Below, piece after piece: positions 21,170 to 32,510 of a DNA stretch of 64,000 nt. Numbering within the stretch: position 1 is the first letter of the stretch; each line of letters starts with the position of its first letter. The position numbers and the translations under genes were made by a program. The stretch comes from Actinernus sp. WN-2022 (taxonomy: Eukaryota; Cnidaria; Anthozoa; Actiniaria; Actinernidae), in NCBI GenBank assembly GCA_030867875.1, contig JAOWCC010001589.1, forward strand, positions 145,301,745 through 145,365,744, read 5' to 3'. The notes below the pieces were generated by a model. The model worked only from the letters and a program-made list of their open reading frames with translations, searched no databases and was not told where the DNA came from.

Positions 21170-22925
21170 ACAATTAAAGCACCATACCAAAATACTGCTT
21201 ACTGGTTGAAAAAACAAACGACAGTAACTGCTACATTGATTATTGCTTATTTGAGGACAAAATTACATTTTTCAATGATTTCCGAATAACATGGATCAGC
21301 AGCTAATTGTAGATTATTAGCCATTGTAGCCGAGCATAACTGAAACGTTTTCCATCCTTATCATTAATATTAGTACAAAGTTTAGACTTTACGATTATCA
21401 TTTCATGTTGAGAAATGGGATCTCGTAGGCTTCGATCATAACAAGTTACTACTTGGAGGTATATATTCTGAGCAAAACGACAATGTCAGCGACACAAAAT
21501 AAACTTCATAGCTCCATCATGGATTGTTCTTATTCTTAAAAACATTATCGGGTGAAGGGCACTTGGTAAACACTGGAGCAAGTACGAGTACAGAGACACC
21601 ACGTAATCATAGTCCCAGTCATGAAGATTAACTAGTTTAAACTCTCTGATCACAAACATCACACTGTAAGGCAAGTAACAGAAGAAGTAAACAAGTATAA
21701 TGGCGTAAATCATCTTTAGAAGTTCCTGTTCGCGTTCGGTCATTGTGCTTTCACGTCTCGATTCGGCCGTGCGACTGCTAGAGCAAGTAGTTGGAACGAG
21801 TTCAAAGCATTCGCGTCCCTCTGTTTCATTGATGCCCGTTGTCTCAGTGTCGGCTGTGTCGATGATACTCAGGTCGCGTCGGATGTCGTGAACGTGTTTG
21901 CAGATCTTTACAGTCACAACTCCGTAAGCAGCGACCATAACAACAAATGGAGCAGCGTGTTGGCAGGTGAAAAGAGCGAGCGTGTAGATATTCATGTCAT
22001 CCGGTGAGGGAAAGTGCTCTTCACAGCGAAGTATCTTCTCATCGCAGATCTGACGCGTGACCACTCGCCTTGTAACTGAGGAAGGTAGTGCAAGTGAGGT
22101 TGCCCAGACCCAAGAGAAAACGAGGACTCCAAACTGAGCTACTCTGGAAATATGACCAATCTTGAAAGGCAGCATGATTACCAGACATCGATAAACAGCA
22201 ATGGCTGCCATAGTGAAGGTGACCATGGCACTGCAGCACACAGAAAGCGGGTTAACAACGTGGCACATGAAATTACCAAACACCCAGGACCACGGTGGTG
22301 ATTCGTAGTGGAAGAGAAATGGGTAGCAGACGGTGCCTATGAGTTCTGCAATAGAAAGGCTAACCACCAGTCGATAGGAAAACAGCTTTTTTCTCCATAT
22401 TACCCGGCATACTGTATAGTTTCCAGTTAGTGAAACCAGGATAATAACTGTCATGATGATGGCACGGACGATACGAGATGCGTTTGGCTCTACGAAGGGA
22501 GAGCGCTGCATCGTGCATTCCGAGGAAGTTGTGTTGTTTCCCACCATGATTATACTTTGGGGTTTCCTGTAAACTGTAAACAGTTTTAAACACGTTTCAG
22601 GACATTTCTCGTATGATTGAGTTACAAATTCAAATTACAGGTATGACTACAAGTACTGTGTTTCTGTAGTTGATCAAGACGACAATTTTAGAGAGGTGTA
22701 CCTTTGCTCAACGACCTTGCTTTAGATGAAGAAACTTTAAGGTTGTGCTTTCGTGTATTATATATTAATTTCCTTGCCAATTTAGGTATAGGTATCGCAT
22801 TTATGATATATGCCATATATATAGCTAACATCAAGTAGTATATAGCTAGCTATTGCCAAAAAGGAAACCCAAGCCAGAATATTGCAGCTGGCCTGCATTT
22901 CTTGATTCCCTTCGCCGAATAGGCT
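21170..22925 (-). repeat. Right arm of the GPCR inverted duplication
   Basis: Reverse-complement counterpart of 9,215-10,930 plus, at its outer end, of 4,866-4,955. This arm is uninterrupted between the GPCR flank and the outer tip, and so shows the ancestral arrangement. Confidence 0.85.
21486..22547 (-). CDS. Class A (rhodopsin-like) GPCR, copy 2
   Basis: Single-exon receptor of 353 residues with the start ATG at 22,547 (MVGNNTTSSEC). It is a close paralogue of the + strand gene at 9,545: the seven hydrophobic segments align almost throughout and the C-terminus is nearly identical (AMKFILCR against AMKSILCR). Landmarks are GNYTV (TM1), LSIAELIG (TM2), MCHVV (TM3 Cys), SWVWATSLALP (TM4), CYLPY (TM6) and LHPIMF (TM7). 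As in copy 1 the DRY position is VYR and NPxxY is HPxxF, so these changes predate the duplication. It keeps VIMLPFKIG in intracellular loop 2, the more typical form. No LTR or poly-A signature suggests retroposition. Ligand unknown. Confidence 0.92.
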   Translation of the reverse strand: MVGNNTTSSECTMQRSPFVEPNASRIVRAIIMTVIILVSLTGNYTVCRVIWRKKLFSYRLVVSLSIAELIGTVCYPFLFHYESPPWSWVFGNFMCHVVNPLSVCCSAMVTFTMAAIAVYRCLVIMLPFKIGHISRVAQFGVLVFSWVWATSLALPSSVTRRVVTRQICDEKILRCEEHFPSPDDMNIYTLALFTCQHAAPFVVMVAAYGVVTVKICKHVHDIRRDLSIIDTADTETTGINETEGRECFELVPTTCSSSRTAESRRESTMTEREQELLKMIYAIILVYFFCYLPYSVMFVIREFKLVNLHDWDYDYVVSLYSYLLQCLPSALHPIMFLRIRTIHDGAMKFILCR

Positions 22926-25569
22926 GCCGGGAAGATCTTAGTTCGACTGCTGATGCATGCTGTGAAAGCTACTCAGAAATTTAACGTCCCATCCAGTAAT
23001 CATGGTCTGTTTCTGTTGTTTATAATTCCGAGCAAGGTATTTGGTCGCCTTCACTATTTATTTACTTATTTAAGTAATATTACCTCATAATGAACGTTTT
23101 GGTGTTTTTTTAACATTTATAAAATAAAAAATAAAATAAAAAATGGTTTATTTTACGTCGAAGATACAGGAAGCCGTTACCGGGCCTCCCAAGCCAGAGG
23201 CTTATATTTAAGTATTCCGACGAACTCCAGAGACGAATTGGAATTTATTCCCGTAACTGACCGATTTCAACTGGCATTGTTTGTGCTAATGTAAAGCTAC
23301 AGACACCTTTTCTACGTTCCTGCTGATAGATACGACAAGTCCTTGAATTCTGGCTACAAATGACTTTTAGCGGAGAAAATAAGACAATTACTTAATAAGA
23401 CAGCTTTACATCAAACAGTGAGATTCAAGACTAGTCTTCCTCAAACGTATAATATTAGATGTCGGTGACAAATCTTCCATATTCAGTTGACAGATATAGA
23501 ACTAAATCTAAAAATACATGCCTTCCTAATTCAACATTTTCATTAAGACAATGATATCAACGTTTTCAGTTAGTGGAAAATTGAAAACGTTTTTGACCCA
23601 CTATTAAACTTACCTACAACTATTACTTCTCTTATGCTTGAAGACTGATTGAATCAAGCACAGCGCGGGCCATGGCCAGCTGTGAGTCTAGTCGGCAAGT
23701 GCGGAACATAGGAAGAGCAATACATGTGTGTAAGTGTGGCCCTACGGCCTTTTGCCGTGTTATCTTCAAATGCTTAACGTGTAAAGTCAGACGCCTCTCC
23801 ATGCACTGTTGTGCCGAACCTATTGAATGAGATCAAAAGAGGCCTCCATGTTCGGTACGTCAGGTGAGCTGACACAAGTCTAAATTGATTAATAGGCGAA
23901 CAGGTACAACGCTAAAAGTAGTATCTTAATAGAGCTTCGAAGCACCTTTATTCCAAATACATGGAAGGAAGTAACAATACAATTTAAGAAAATATCGCAC
24001 AATTCTTGAACTTGTTTTTAAAGTATCCAGGATAGATTCCTGTAAAATTATGTCACTAATAACGCTATGACACTTTGTCTCCCAGTTGAATAAGGTCATA
24101 AATGCGGAGTAGATGAGAAGAAATAGTGCCAACTAAAGCTTTGCAGATCTATGTCTGCCAAAGTAACTTTGGAAATATTTAACTTTGAAGAAAAGCAAAA
24201 GGAGTGGGATCGGACTTATTCTATAGAAAGTTAATGCAGTCTTGTTGATGCAAATGACGGCACGTATCGCCTGAACCGAATCAATTTATACATGCTGCTT
24301 AGCAAACACAAAGAAGTGGTGAAACTAATTATACTGGGGCAATGGTAATTTTAATACAACCGGAAATAGTGAATCATAAATACCGTCAAACCATATTGAC
24401 ACGAGAGTGAGTGTGTAGTGATGACAAACAAGAGCTGGTACATTAATCATGATATCATAACGGTTCAGTTTACTGAAAGACCGGTCTCTTTTGATTAAGC
24501 GTTAAGGTATTAAAATGAATTTGAAATCTTTCGAAAGTTGAATCCAATATTTCTTATTTTCAATCACTATACTGTCACTCTACTGTCACTGAAAATTCGT
24601 AAATAGTTTCACCGAAAAACTACAAGAGTCAGTGAAAATGCACAATAAGTAAGGTAAAATGAAAACACAAAACAATAGCAAACATGTTTACATATAACTG
24701 GTTTTATATTAGTGTTCCACACCAGTAGTATGAAAAATGAAAACTTAATTAGTTTTCTCCAGGGCCAGACAAAAACTAGCAGTAATTGTAAACTAACCTC
24801 AAAGTAAAAACCTCCTTGTATTTTATTGCTTTGAGAAATGGATTTTCTCTTTTCCCAGGTTCCTTCAAGCTTTTATTGAGATTTTACTGATATTTTCCCA
24901 CCATAATATGTGATCATCAGCTAAATTATATTGAGTCTGAGACACAATCGTCTACAATGTATTTTCTTTCCTCAAGAGGCTCAAGATTTTTCACTGCCGT
25001 TAGGTCCCCACTATATGCATATGATTTCCTTTGGAAGTGGTATTATCGATATATGATACTTCTGCAACGTGGAATTGGGGATCCATAGTAAAATTCACTG
25101 GGGATTATTATATTCGTTCAGCTTTTCGAAGTTTGAAGACCTCAATGTGTACGTCAGAAAAATTGACTTGAACACCGTTCGAAGTGAAATGATGCAAATT
25201 ACAATAAAGAAATAATGAAAGCGAAGTGGAGAATAAAAACATAGCAAAATAGTTGTTGCCCTCGTTGAAGGTTCATGCGAGCTTACGGTGAGGGATCAAA
25301 CGTACGCTCTCATCCAGTCTGCGAATTTGTAACGATATATTCGAACTGTCAAGCTCAAGTAATACAGGTACCATATGTACTTGGGCAAGCAATCACCACC
25401 AATTCATACCCGCTTTGCTTATATGAGTGGAGGTGATTATTATTGTTTATGCGAGTGAAGGTGAATATAATTATGTGAGTGAAGATAAGTAGTATATGTA
25501 GCCTTGCATTTGTACTAACCACACACTCAACATTGTAAACTGCGTGGCAGCTATTAGCGCCGTAAAAGC
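22926..25569. other. Intergenic, nothing recognised
   Basis: AT-rich sequence with an (AAAAT)n-like patch near 23,117-23,145. A - strand frame at 23,926-24,132 has no recognised domain. No repeats with readable ends were found. The last base pairs (25,560-25,569) are the left target duplication of the next element. Confidence 0.4.
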
Positions 25570-25581
25570 CGGCAGGTACAA

Positions 25582-25647
25582 AATGCAGACTGAAAAATGC
25601 AGACTGCAGACTGGAAAATGCAGACTGGAAAATGCAGACTGGAAAAT
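25582..25647. repeat. 14-bp minisatellite in the left TIR, ~4 units
   Basis: Units of TGCAGACTGGAAAA, the reverse complement of the array at 28,187-28,336, lie just inside the left end of the element. Confidence 0.85.
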
Positions 25648-26546
25648 CAATAAGAAACATCTATCGGTCTGTAACAGGGCGACTCTGCAAGGCTTTAGAT
25701 GACTTAGATCCTTATTTTTTGGGGGTTATACACGTCTTATGCGGGGTCTTGCTTTTTTCTTGACTGCATGCCGGCGCCAGCCACGCCGTGTATGCGAGCC
25801 ACGCCGAATAAGAGCTTTTCATGACCATATTTCCTTAACAAACAGAAAGGAAAAGCTATGTATTCCGAGGTATTTTGAATAATTTACTTACTTTTTAATT
25901 ACGTTCGTATTTAGCCGGGTCCCTTTCTTCGTTAAATTGATTCAGTCCCATCTTCTTCTGTCCACCATTTTTAAATTATTGCTATGCACAGGAAGCCCAA
26001 ATCAGCCTCACCAATTATATATAAATTGTTCTTGGAGGGGCTATTAAATTAAGGACTTTCTTGAACTTTCTTGTCTATTAAAACGATCGTCCTTTACCTG
26101 TGAACTTAAGCCACAAACTAGTCCTCAACACTAAACGTCGTTTTCCTGGGCGCTCAAGCTTGAAACGTGTTTCAGTTAACGGTTAACGTTGACGGGGTAT
26201 AAAGTCGTAGGGGCCTAGGGTTAGTTCATGTGACGTTTTAATGACCCTCCTTTTGAGAACGAGTGCTAACTCTCTTATCAACGTTTCAAAGACGGATCTA
26301 AGACCTAAAAAAAAATCGGCCATAGGTACATTGTATTGCTCCGTGAGATCTGTTGCCCCGCGGCCAGTCACCCATGATCCAACAACAAACCTCGCCCAAT
26401 CCGTATAAAGTGGACACCCCAGCAGAATAATCCCATTATTACTAGAACAATTATGAGTATTATGTTGCAATCAATCAACTTTACACCGGTGTTAGCTTAG
26501 AACTTTTCCGCAATTCGCTTTATCGGTTTATTTGATACAGTTCTAG

Positions 26547-26847
26547 CCCGGGAGGGTGAGGGTGACTCCCATATAAAAGGGGTAGGGATGCTCGTCGGAC
26601 ATTTTCGATTTGACCCCTAAGAGGTACTAAAATGGGCGTGGCTCAAGCTTATTTTGACCCCTAAAAGATAATAAAAATGTAAATTGATAACAGCTTTTTT
26701 GTTCAATTGACACCCGACCCCTAAAAGGTACCGCTTTACATAGAAATGCCTGTGTTTGATGGTGGATACCCTAAGTGGTACCAGACTCCTGATTTTGACC
26801 CATAAAAGGTACGACGAGCATCCATGTACCCCTCATATAAGGGAGTT

Positions 26848-26879
<32 letters not shown>

Positions 26880-26884
26880 CCGGG
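26547..26884. mobile_element. hAT-like MITE with 8-bp target duplication
   Basis: Flanked by AGTTCTAG at 26,539-26,546 and 26,885-26,892. The ends are CCCGGGAGGG on the left and, reversed, CCCGGCGGGG on the right. Inside, CCCATATAAAAGGGGTAGGG and GATGCTCGTCGG recur in inverted form near the right end. An 8-bp duplication is typical of hAT elements. An uninterrupted run of 30 C residues (26,849-26,878) lies by the right end. Confidence 0.8.
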
Positions 26885-26953
26885 AGTTCTAGAGCAATTA
26901 CAGTATTGTAAACAGCGCTGTAATGTAAACTATTATCCAAATAATCTTGTGTA

Positions 26954-27166
26954 TTGTATAAAGATACGATCAAGGACTTTGACCAGCCACTGAGAGTTCC
27001 AGAAGTTAATTCTGTACAAGGTGCGATGGAACTTGCTAAGAAGTTGCAGACTTCTCTGACTGGTAAGGAAAAGAGCGACTGTCTCAAGCCGTTGCACGCG
27101 TCAATGATATCTTGGTGGACATGCAACTCAAGTAGCGCAATGAAGCAGTCTTCCATTTGCAAATAT
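26954..27166 (+). pseudogene. Coding-like fragment inside the long-TIR element
   Basis: A coding-like frame reads TIKDFDQPLRVPEVNSV, then GAMELAKKLQTSLTG and SDCLKPLHA. After a one-base shift near 27,097 it continues RVNDILVDMQLK, a TAG, and RNEAVFHLQIYLL. The composition (amphipathic, Lys/Leu-rich, regular codon use) is unlike the surrounding repeats. I do not recognise the parent protein. It could be a host exon picked up by the element or the remains of an element-encoded protein. The frameshift and stop show that it no longer encodes a full product. Confidence 0.45.
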
Positions 27167-27249
27167 ATCTTCTAATTCTTGTGTGTACAGATTTATGTAC
27201 CGGCATGAGCTCACAATGATGACGACATCATATCCCTGCAGCTGTATTC

Positions 27250-27680
27250 CCGGGGGGGGATACTCCCTTATATGGGCTACACGGGTACATGTGCCGCGGG
27301 ATAGGGTATGGTCAGTTGAGCTGCCGAGGTCTGCGATAGGGTATCCTTTTTACGGTTTTGGTCTGGAAAGGGTATGGATTTTGATATACTTGTCGTTGAC
27401 GCCATGCTAAGCGGCTCTATCGACTACACTACAGCTTAAAATACCATATTAAAACAAAACAACGGCTTTCGTAGTGTAATTGTAATTAAAAACTGTTCGG
27501 TATCTGGACTCATTGATACATGTTTCTGTCATGCTGTGTAAACATCACAAGATCACGTCTGGGATAGGGTATTGATTTTTTGCTTCAAGTCTGGGATATG
27601 GTATAGGTCTGGGATAGGGTCAGGGTTTTGAGGTCTCCGCGGCACACCCCTACCCAAAACTCTTCTGAGTACCCCCCAGG
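27250..27680. repeat. GGGGTACTCCC-family repeat, second copy
   Basis: Starts CCCGGGGGGGGATACTCCC and ends GAGTACCCCCCAGGG, which are inverted relative to each other. The interior has GGGATAGGGTATGG repeats and CGCGGCACACCCCTACCCAA, as in the 18-kb copy. The flanking GCTGTATT and TCTTTATT could be a decayed 8-bp duplication. Confidence 0.65.
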
Positions 27681-28186
27681 GTCTTTATTGTAGCTCCCGT
27701 AAGCGGACACATCCCATATTCCACAAGTGTCCGCTTACGAGAACTATTCCCGTAAGAGGACAGTTCCAGTTACGGACCCAAGGGGGTCCGCTTTACCAAA
27801 CAGGAAACCCAAATTTATATGTAATCGGAGAGGCTGTTTTGGGCTTCCTGTACATAACAATAAATTTAAAATGGTGGACAGAAGAAGATTTAACAAAGAC
27901 AGGACCCGGCTAAATACGAACGTAATTAAAAAGTAAGTAAATTATTCAAAATACCTCGGAATACAAAGCTTTTCCTTTCTGTTTGTTAAGGAAATATTGT
28001 CATGAAAAGCTCGTATTCGGCGTGGCTCGCATATACGGCGTGGCTGGCGCTGGCATGCAGTCAAGAAAAAAGCAAGATCCCGCATAAAACGTGTATAACC
28101 CCAAAAAATAAGGATCTAAGTCATCTAAAGCCTTGCAGAGTCGCCCTGTTACAGACCGATAGATGTTTCTTATTGATTTTGTCTGG

Positions 28187-28336
28187 TCTGCATTTTCCAG
28201 TCTGCATTTTCCAGTCTGCATTTTCCAGTCTGCATTTTCCAGTCTGCATTTTCCAGTCTGCATTTTCCAGTCTGCATTTTCCAGTCTGCATTTTCCAGTC
28301 TGCATTTTCCAGTCTGCATTTTCCAGTCTGCATTTT
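28187..28336. repeat. 14-bp minisatellite in the right TIR, ~10-11 units
   Basis: Nearly perfect units of TCTGCATTTTCCAG. Because 14 is not a multiple of three, open frames through it repeat every 14 residues. They are not genes. Confidence 0.92.
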
Positions 28337-28356
28337 GTACCTGCCGCCGTAAAAGC

Positions 28357-28954
28357 AGTCCGAAATATTCACTGACGGGCTATGTCAGTAATATGTATTT
28401 AAAGCGCCATGAGACTGTAGTGATATGGCGCTATATAGATATGGCCATTATTATTATTATTATTATTATTATATCTGTGAACATATGTGAATGTTTAGTT
28501 ATGTTGTTGAGTGTTATTAGTGTTACATGTGTAATTAAACGCCATCAATTTATGTGTGTGTGGCAAGTGTGTGGTTCGTATGTAGTTTCGTAAACAAATG
28601 AGGTGTAACCACATACGAACGTAGCAACACATAACAGACACAGACCATGACGAGACATCGTTGCATATGTGCTTGTGCATGCAAGCACCACCATTTTTAA
28701 CATGAGTGGACGTTAGATGAAAACTGAAAATGTTTATTTATAATATAAATTATGGCATCATCCTAAGAACGTGTGATTTCATTGGATGCTTGATTTTCTT
28801 ATAAAAGCACGCTCAAGACAAAATCAAAACAAAAACTTATCGGAGATTGTAGTTCGACAGTTTATATAGATAATGTCATTTAGGTATTTAAAAGGGCCTT
28901 TCAAAATATATCGAACGGACGCACCTAACGGCTGATTCATCTAAGTATTTAGTC
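28357..28954. other. Intergenic with (ATT)n microsatellite
   Basis: An (ATT)n run at 28,448-28,472. ACAGACACAGACCA near 28,634 is shared with about 42,790. No gene recognised. Confidence 0.45.
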
Positions 28955-29400
28955 AAGTCAACTTTATTTATACACGGTATGCTCGATCAGGTCATATACA
29001 AATATTAAAATATGCTATTAATGCTATTACTATCTATCTTACAAGTATGTGACCAACTGATATGTAAAAATGTTTAATTACAATTATTAAAATGCTAAAA
29101 TATAACAAAATATTAAAGAAACCTGGTTTCCATGAGCGCCGTGTTGTTATTTTACCGTGTTGCTATTTTTCTGTGCACGTAATTCGGAAGGCAAGCTGTT
29201 CCATAAGACCGCTCCGCCGTAGCCAAATCTGCGTTTGCAATAGTTGGTGCGGGGAGTGGAACAGCGAGTTTATCAGATATATCCCTAAGGGCATAATTTG
29301 TAAGTTCAGTCCTAAGAATGAACTTCGAACAGAGATATTCAGGAGCTAGCTGATTCAGAGATTTGAAAACCATTATGGCTAAACGAGATAAACGTTGGTT
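28955..29400 (-). pseudogene. LINE 3' fragment (RT C-terminus and 3' UTR)
   Basis: The - strand frame 29,373-29,152 reads MVFKSLNQLAPEYL and LTNYALRDISDKLAVPLP, followed in a shifted frame by an SFGYGGAVLWNSLP-like stretch. This is the conserved C-terminal block of CR1/L2-type LINE polyproteins. The 3' UTR contains AAATAAAGTTGACTTGACT near 28,956-28,975. The element is 5'-truncated. Confidence 0.75.
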
Positions 29401-30767
29401 TTTGTGTCTACTGCTTCTTAAGAAGCTGTAGACACTATGTTATCGAGTCCTATGACGCGCATAATATAGTGTGTTTGTTAACATTGTCGATAAGTGGTCG
29501 TGAAGTTTTATTCGGGACCAATTGAATGTGTCGTTGGCTTTCGTGCATTACTCCGAATCTTCATTAAGCGACAATATCCAATCACAAAATGGTAATGAAG
29601 ATGACGACTATATGCCGATGGTGACATGTTCACGAGGTTTCAATTTCGCACGACGATTTGGAGTTTGCGGGAGCTAGAGCGGTGAGTAATATTGTTATTT
29701 TACCATGAATTTCCTAAGATTTACAAATTTCATCAGCTACAGCTTTCGCAGAGTGTGTGTAACTGGTACTTTCAAGGTCTAGGTCGATGTACTTCCCACC
29801 AATTGAATACCAAAGTGTTAATGTTCCTGCTCTAAAGCCTAAAAGTTAACGACCATATTCAAGCGCATAAATAAAATTATTTCAAACACTGCGGTTACAT
29901 CGCATCAGATTGTTTACTAAATTGAAATCTTGGTGGCGGCCAAATTGCTATAGAAAACTTGCTACAAAAACACTAATTAAAATCGCTTGATATCAGAGAA
30001 GTTACGTTGATGATTTAGAGGTTGATAACCCCATTAATTTTGGAGGAAATGTACATTTTCTGAGGCCTACAATCAGCGAGGAAAATTGTACTTGTAATTT
30101 TTGACAGATCAGACATGCATAACTAATTAGGAGGCGTTTTTCAAAATCACAGGCGTTCCCTTCCCTTCTCCTCCCCTCCCCTTCTTCCTTTTTGTCCTCG
30201 CGCCATTCTTCCCTCGTCCAAATATATTGCGATTTCCCAAATGACCAATATGACATTGCAATCAACACTGTATGCTTTATTATTAATAAAAACTTTATAC
30301 CATATAGCTATCGTGTTATTATTTAGTAAATACTACTTTTTTTTAATATCATTCTGGTTATACATTAGAAAAAATATTTTCAAGGAGGTGGGGGTGGGCA
30401 ACTGCATGCCCCCCTTGTCCCCCACTAGCTGCGGCCCTGTCATCTATATACACACCTTGACGATCTTAGACTCGTATAATTATGACTCACATTCAGATTA
30501 CTAATGTGAATTATGTTATAAATACTTCTAATGTAATTATACAAATAAAACTATCAGTACAAACCCCTGCTTCATGACTCAGCGTATGTATAAGCTGGCT
30601 AGTATTCTCAGTTTACACTGAGTTCTCAAGGTTAATATTATGTTCACCCATTGAGGAAAACAATCCTGATGTTTCCCCAACTTTTCAGTGCATGACTAGA
30701 CAACAATTTTCATTGACCATAACACTATTCGAATGAAGTGAAAGTCATTATCAAAACATATAGCCTG
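29401..30767. other. Intergenic, nothing recognised
   Basis: A short palindrome GTCTACTGCTTCTTAAGAAG sits near 29,406. A CT-rich tract (30,155-30,200) gives a spurious basic/acidic frame on the - strand. No gene or element ends recognised. Confidence 0.4.
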
Positions 30768-31305
30768 CCCCCAGGGGGTACACCAAAGAGTATGCTTTTC
30801 AAGCTGTTTTAGTCTGAAAGTAAGAGTTTCATACCGAGAACCGAGGTTCTAAGCCCTAAACATCCCGAGGGCCGTAGGCCCCGAGGGATGTTTAGGGATT
30901 AGAACCGAAGGTTCTCGGTATGAAAGTGACTTGGCGAGGTTTTCTCGAGTAGAAAGGAGGTTTAAAACTGAGTTATAAACCTCCCTGCAACAGTTATAAA
31001 CCTCAGATTTGTTACTTAATTAGTCTATTGTTCAACGGGTTTATACCAGAGTTTCACCCCTGTGAAGAACAAAGAAAACCGTGTCAAGTGTGATATAATA
31101 GGCTATACATTTTGCCTTTTTGGTGGAATAGGTTACGCTTTTTTCAGGGAAATACGAAGGCGTACATTTCCATTTATTTAGCTTGTAATGACAGAGATCA
31201 GTACAGGTCCGAAAAACGGTATGGAAAATCTTATATTTTGGTCTGAAATAGTGTCACCGCTTGGAGACCCAGGTGGCGCACCCCCACCCAAAATCTCAGA
31301 GGGGC
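30768..31305. repeat. Diverged GGGGTAC-family repeat with inserted foldback
   Basis: Starts CCCCCAGGGGGTACACC and ends GGCGCACCCCCACCCAAAA, resembling the ends of the copies at 18 and 27 kb. A near-perfect foldback lies at 30,826-30,926. Confidence 0.55.
30826..30926. repeat. Foldback centred on GGCCGTAGGCC
   Basis: Arms of about 48 nt (TTTCATACCGAGAACC outward, CATCCCGAGG inward) meet at GGCCGTAGGCC. The central motif resembles that of the foldback at 48,681-48,828. Confidence 0.85.
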
Positions 31306-31319
31306 CCACAGCTTTACAT

Positions 31320-31680
31320 TTGTATTAAAAAAGCAGTAGACACACGTACCCACTGGGTACCTATTTTTTTAGTTTTTCCATTCCAATGTTTTAAACAAAT
31401 TTTCTGCATTGGAGCGTTTAACAAGACACATGCAGCACGATTCTGAAGTTTTTCACTTCGTCCTTTGTTACAATTTCCCCACACTTGGCTACAGTAGTCA
31501 AAGTGTGGTTGGACTAGGCCGGTGTAAATAGTTAGTAAAATATCGTATGGTACATATGGTTTGATTCGTTTAATAGCTCCAATGCCGGAAGCAATTTTCG
31601 TTTGGATATAACATCGATATGATTATCCCATTTCAGATTTTCGTCGATATTAACTCCCAGTGATTTGCTAGCCTGCGTAG
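31320..31680 (-). pseudogene. LINE reverse transcriptase fragment
   Basis: On the - strand, SKSLGVNIDENLKWDNHIDVISK is followed, with frame changes, by a GLVQPHFDYCSQVWG-like and a KLQNRAA-like block. This is the RT thumb region of CR1/L2-type LINEs. It is truncated on both sides. Confidence 0.75.
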
Positions 31681-32510
31681 CAAGCGTTTCCGTGGTTTTT
31701 TTCGGAGCGTAGGAAGACTTTTTCGCTATTTGGCCGCGCGAAAAATGTGGAGAGAGCAAAAAATGGAAGGAGGGGGGAGGGGAGGAGAGAAGAAGGAAAC
31801 GCTTGCAGACAGATCCCGGGATTCTGAAAACCGCTCACTTGATCTTTCACGCCTGAATTCACTCGAGACGTTGAGATGTCAAATGTTGACAATGGAAAGA
31901 AAGCGTTAGACAGCGGAAAAAAAAATGTATTCCCAAAACAAACTTGCAAAAAGTTTGAAGCGATGTGATGTCGAACAACTCGAAGAATCCAAGTGATAAC
32001 TGTAGAGTTTGTAAGTGCGATTTTAAAGTGGATATATTTCCTCAGTGAATTTGGAAAAGGAAAGATTGCAGTAGTGTATTAAATTCTAGCAGATATGTGT
32101 AAGGGAGCGGTAATCGAGGTAGCTAAAAACGGCGAGATATATTCGGATACAACCCTTGCAACCGGAAAATAAGAAATCTTGGAACTCTGTACTGGCTCAT
32201 AAAGGGCTCAAATATAGGAAGTAAGACTCCTCACAAATCGAGAAACCCGAATTCCAAACGCTTGCTAAAAACTCCGGAAGGCAGCAGCCCCTGTCGAAAG
32301 ACAGTTCGGAGCCGACAGTTTGTGTGAATTCTCCGGTTGTTTATATACGGAAAGCTTCGCGAAAGTCTTTCACATTTGGTGTGGCAAGACTCCAAATAAA
32401 CGCGAACGATAGCCTAGAGTCGTGCCGAAGGCTCATCCCGTTAAGACGACTAAATCCTCGCTCGGATAGGAAATTAAGAGCCTAATTCAGCACTTCCTCG
32501 AAAGGGCAGA
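31681..32510. other. Intergenic, nothing recognised
   Basis: A purine-rich tract lies around 31,765-31,795. No ORF or repeat assignable. Confidence 0.4.

Larger units (their letters stand above)
25570..28346. mobile_element. Long-TIR element with 10-bp target duplication (MULE-like or IS4EU-like)
   Basis: The ends are CGGCAGGTACAAAATGCAGA on the left and its reverse complement on the right. The flanking decamer CCGTAAAAGC is identical on both sides (25,560-25,569 and 28,347-28,356). The inverted repeats run about 25,570-26,030 and 27,808-28,346 at an estimated 95 percent identity. Long TIRs with 9-10-bp duplications are known for Mutator-like elements, and 10-bp ones also for IS4EU. No transposase is visible, so it is non-autonomous. 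The interior holds a MITE, a GGGGTACTCCC-family repeat and a broken coding fragment. Confidence 0.88.

Noticed and set aside
28000..28375. Long frames full of repeated LHFPVCIFQSAFSS-like peptides
   Set aside because: They are translations of the 14-bp minisatellite in several frames, with no independent evidence of coding.
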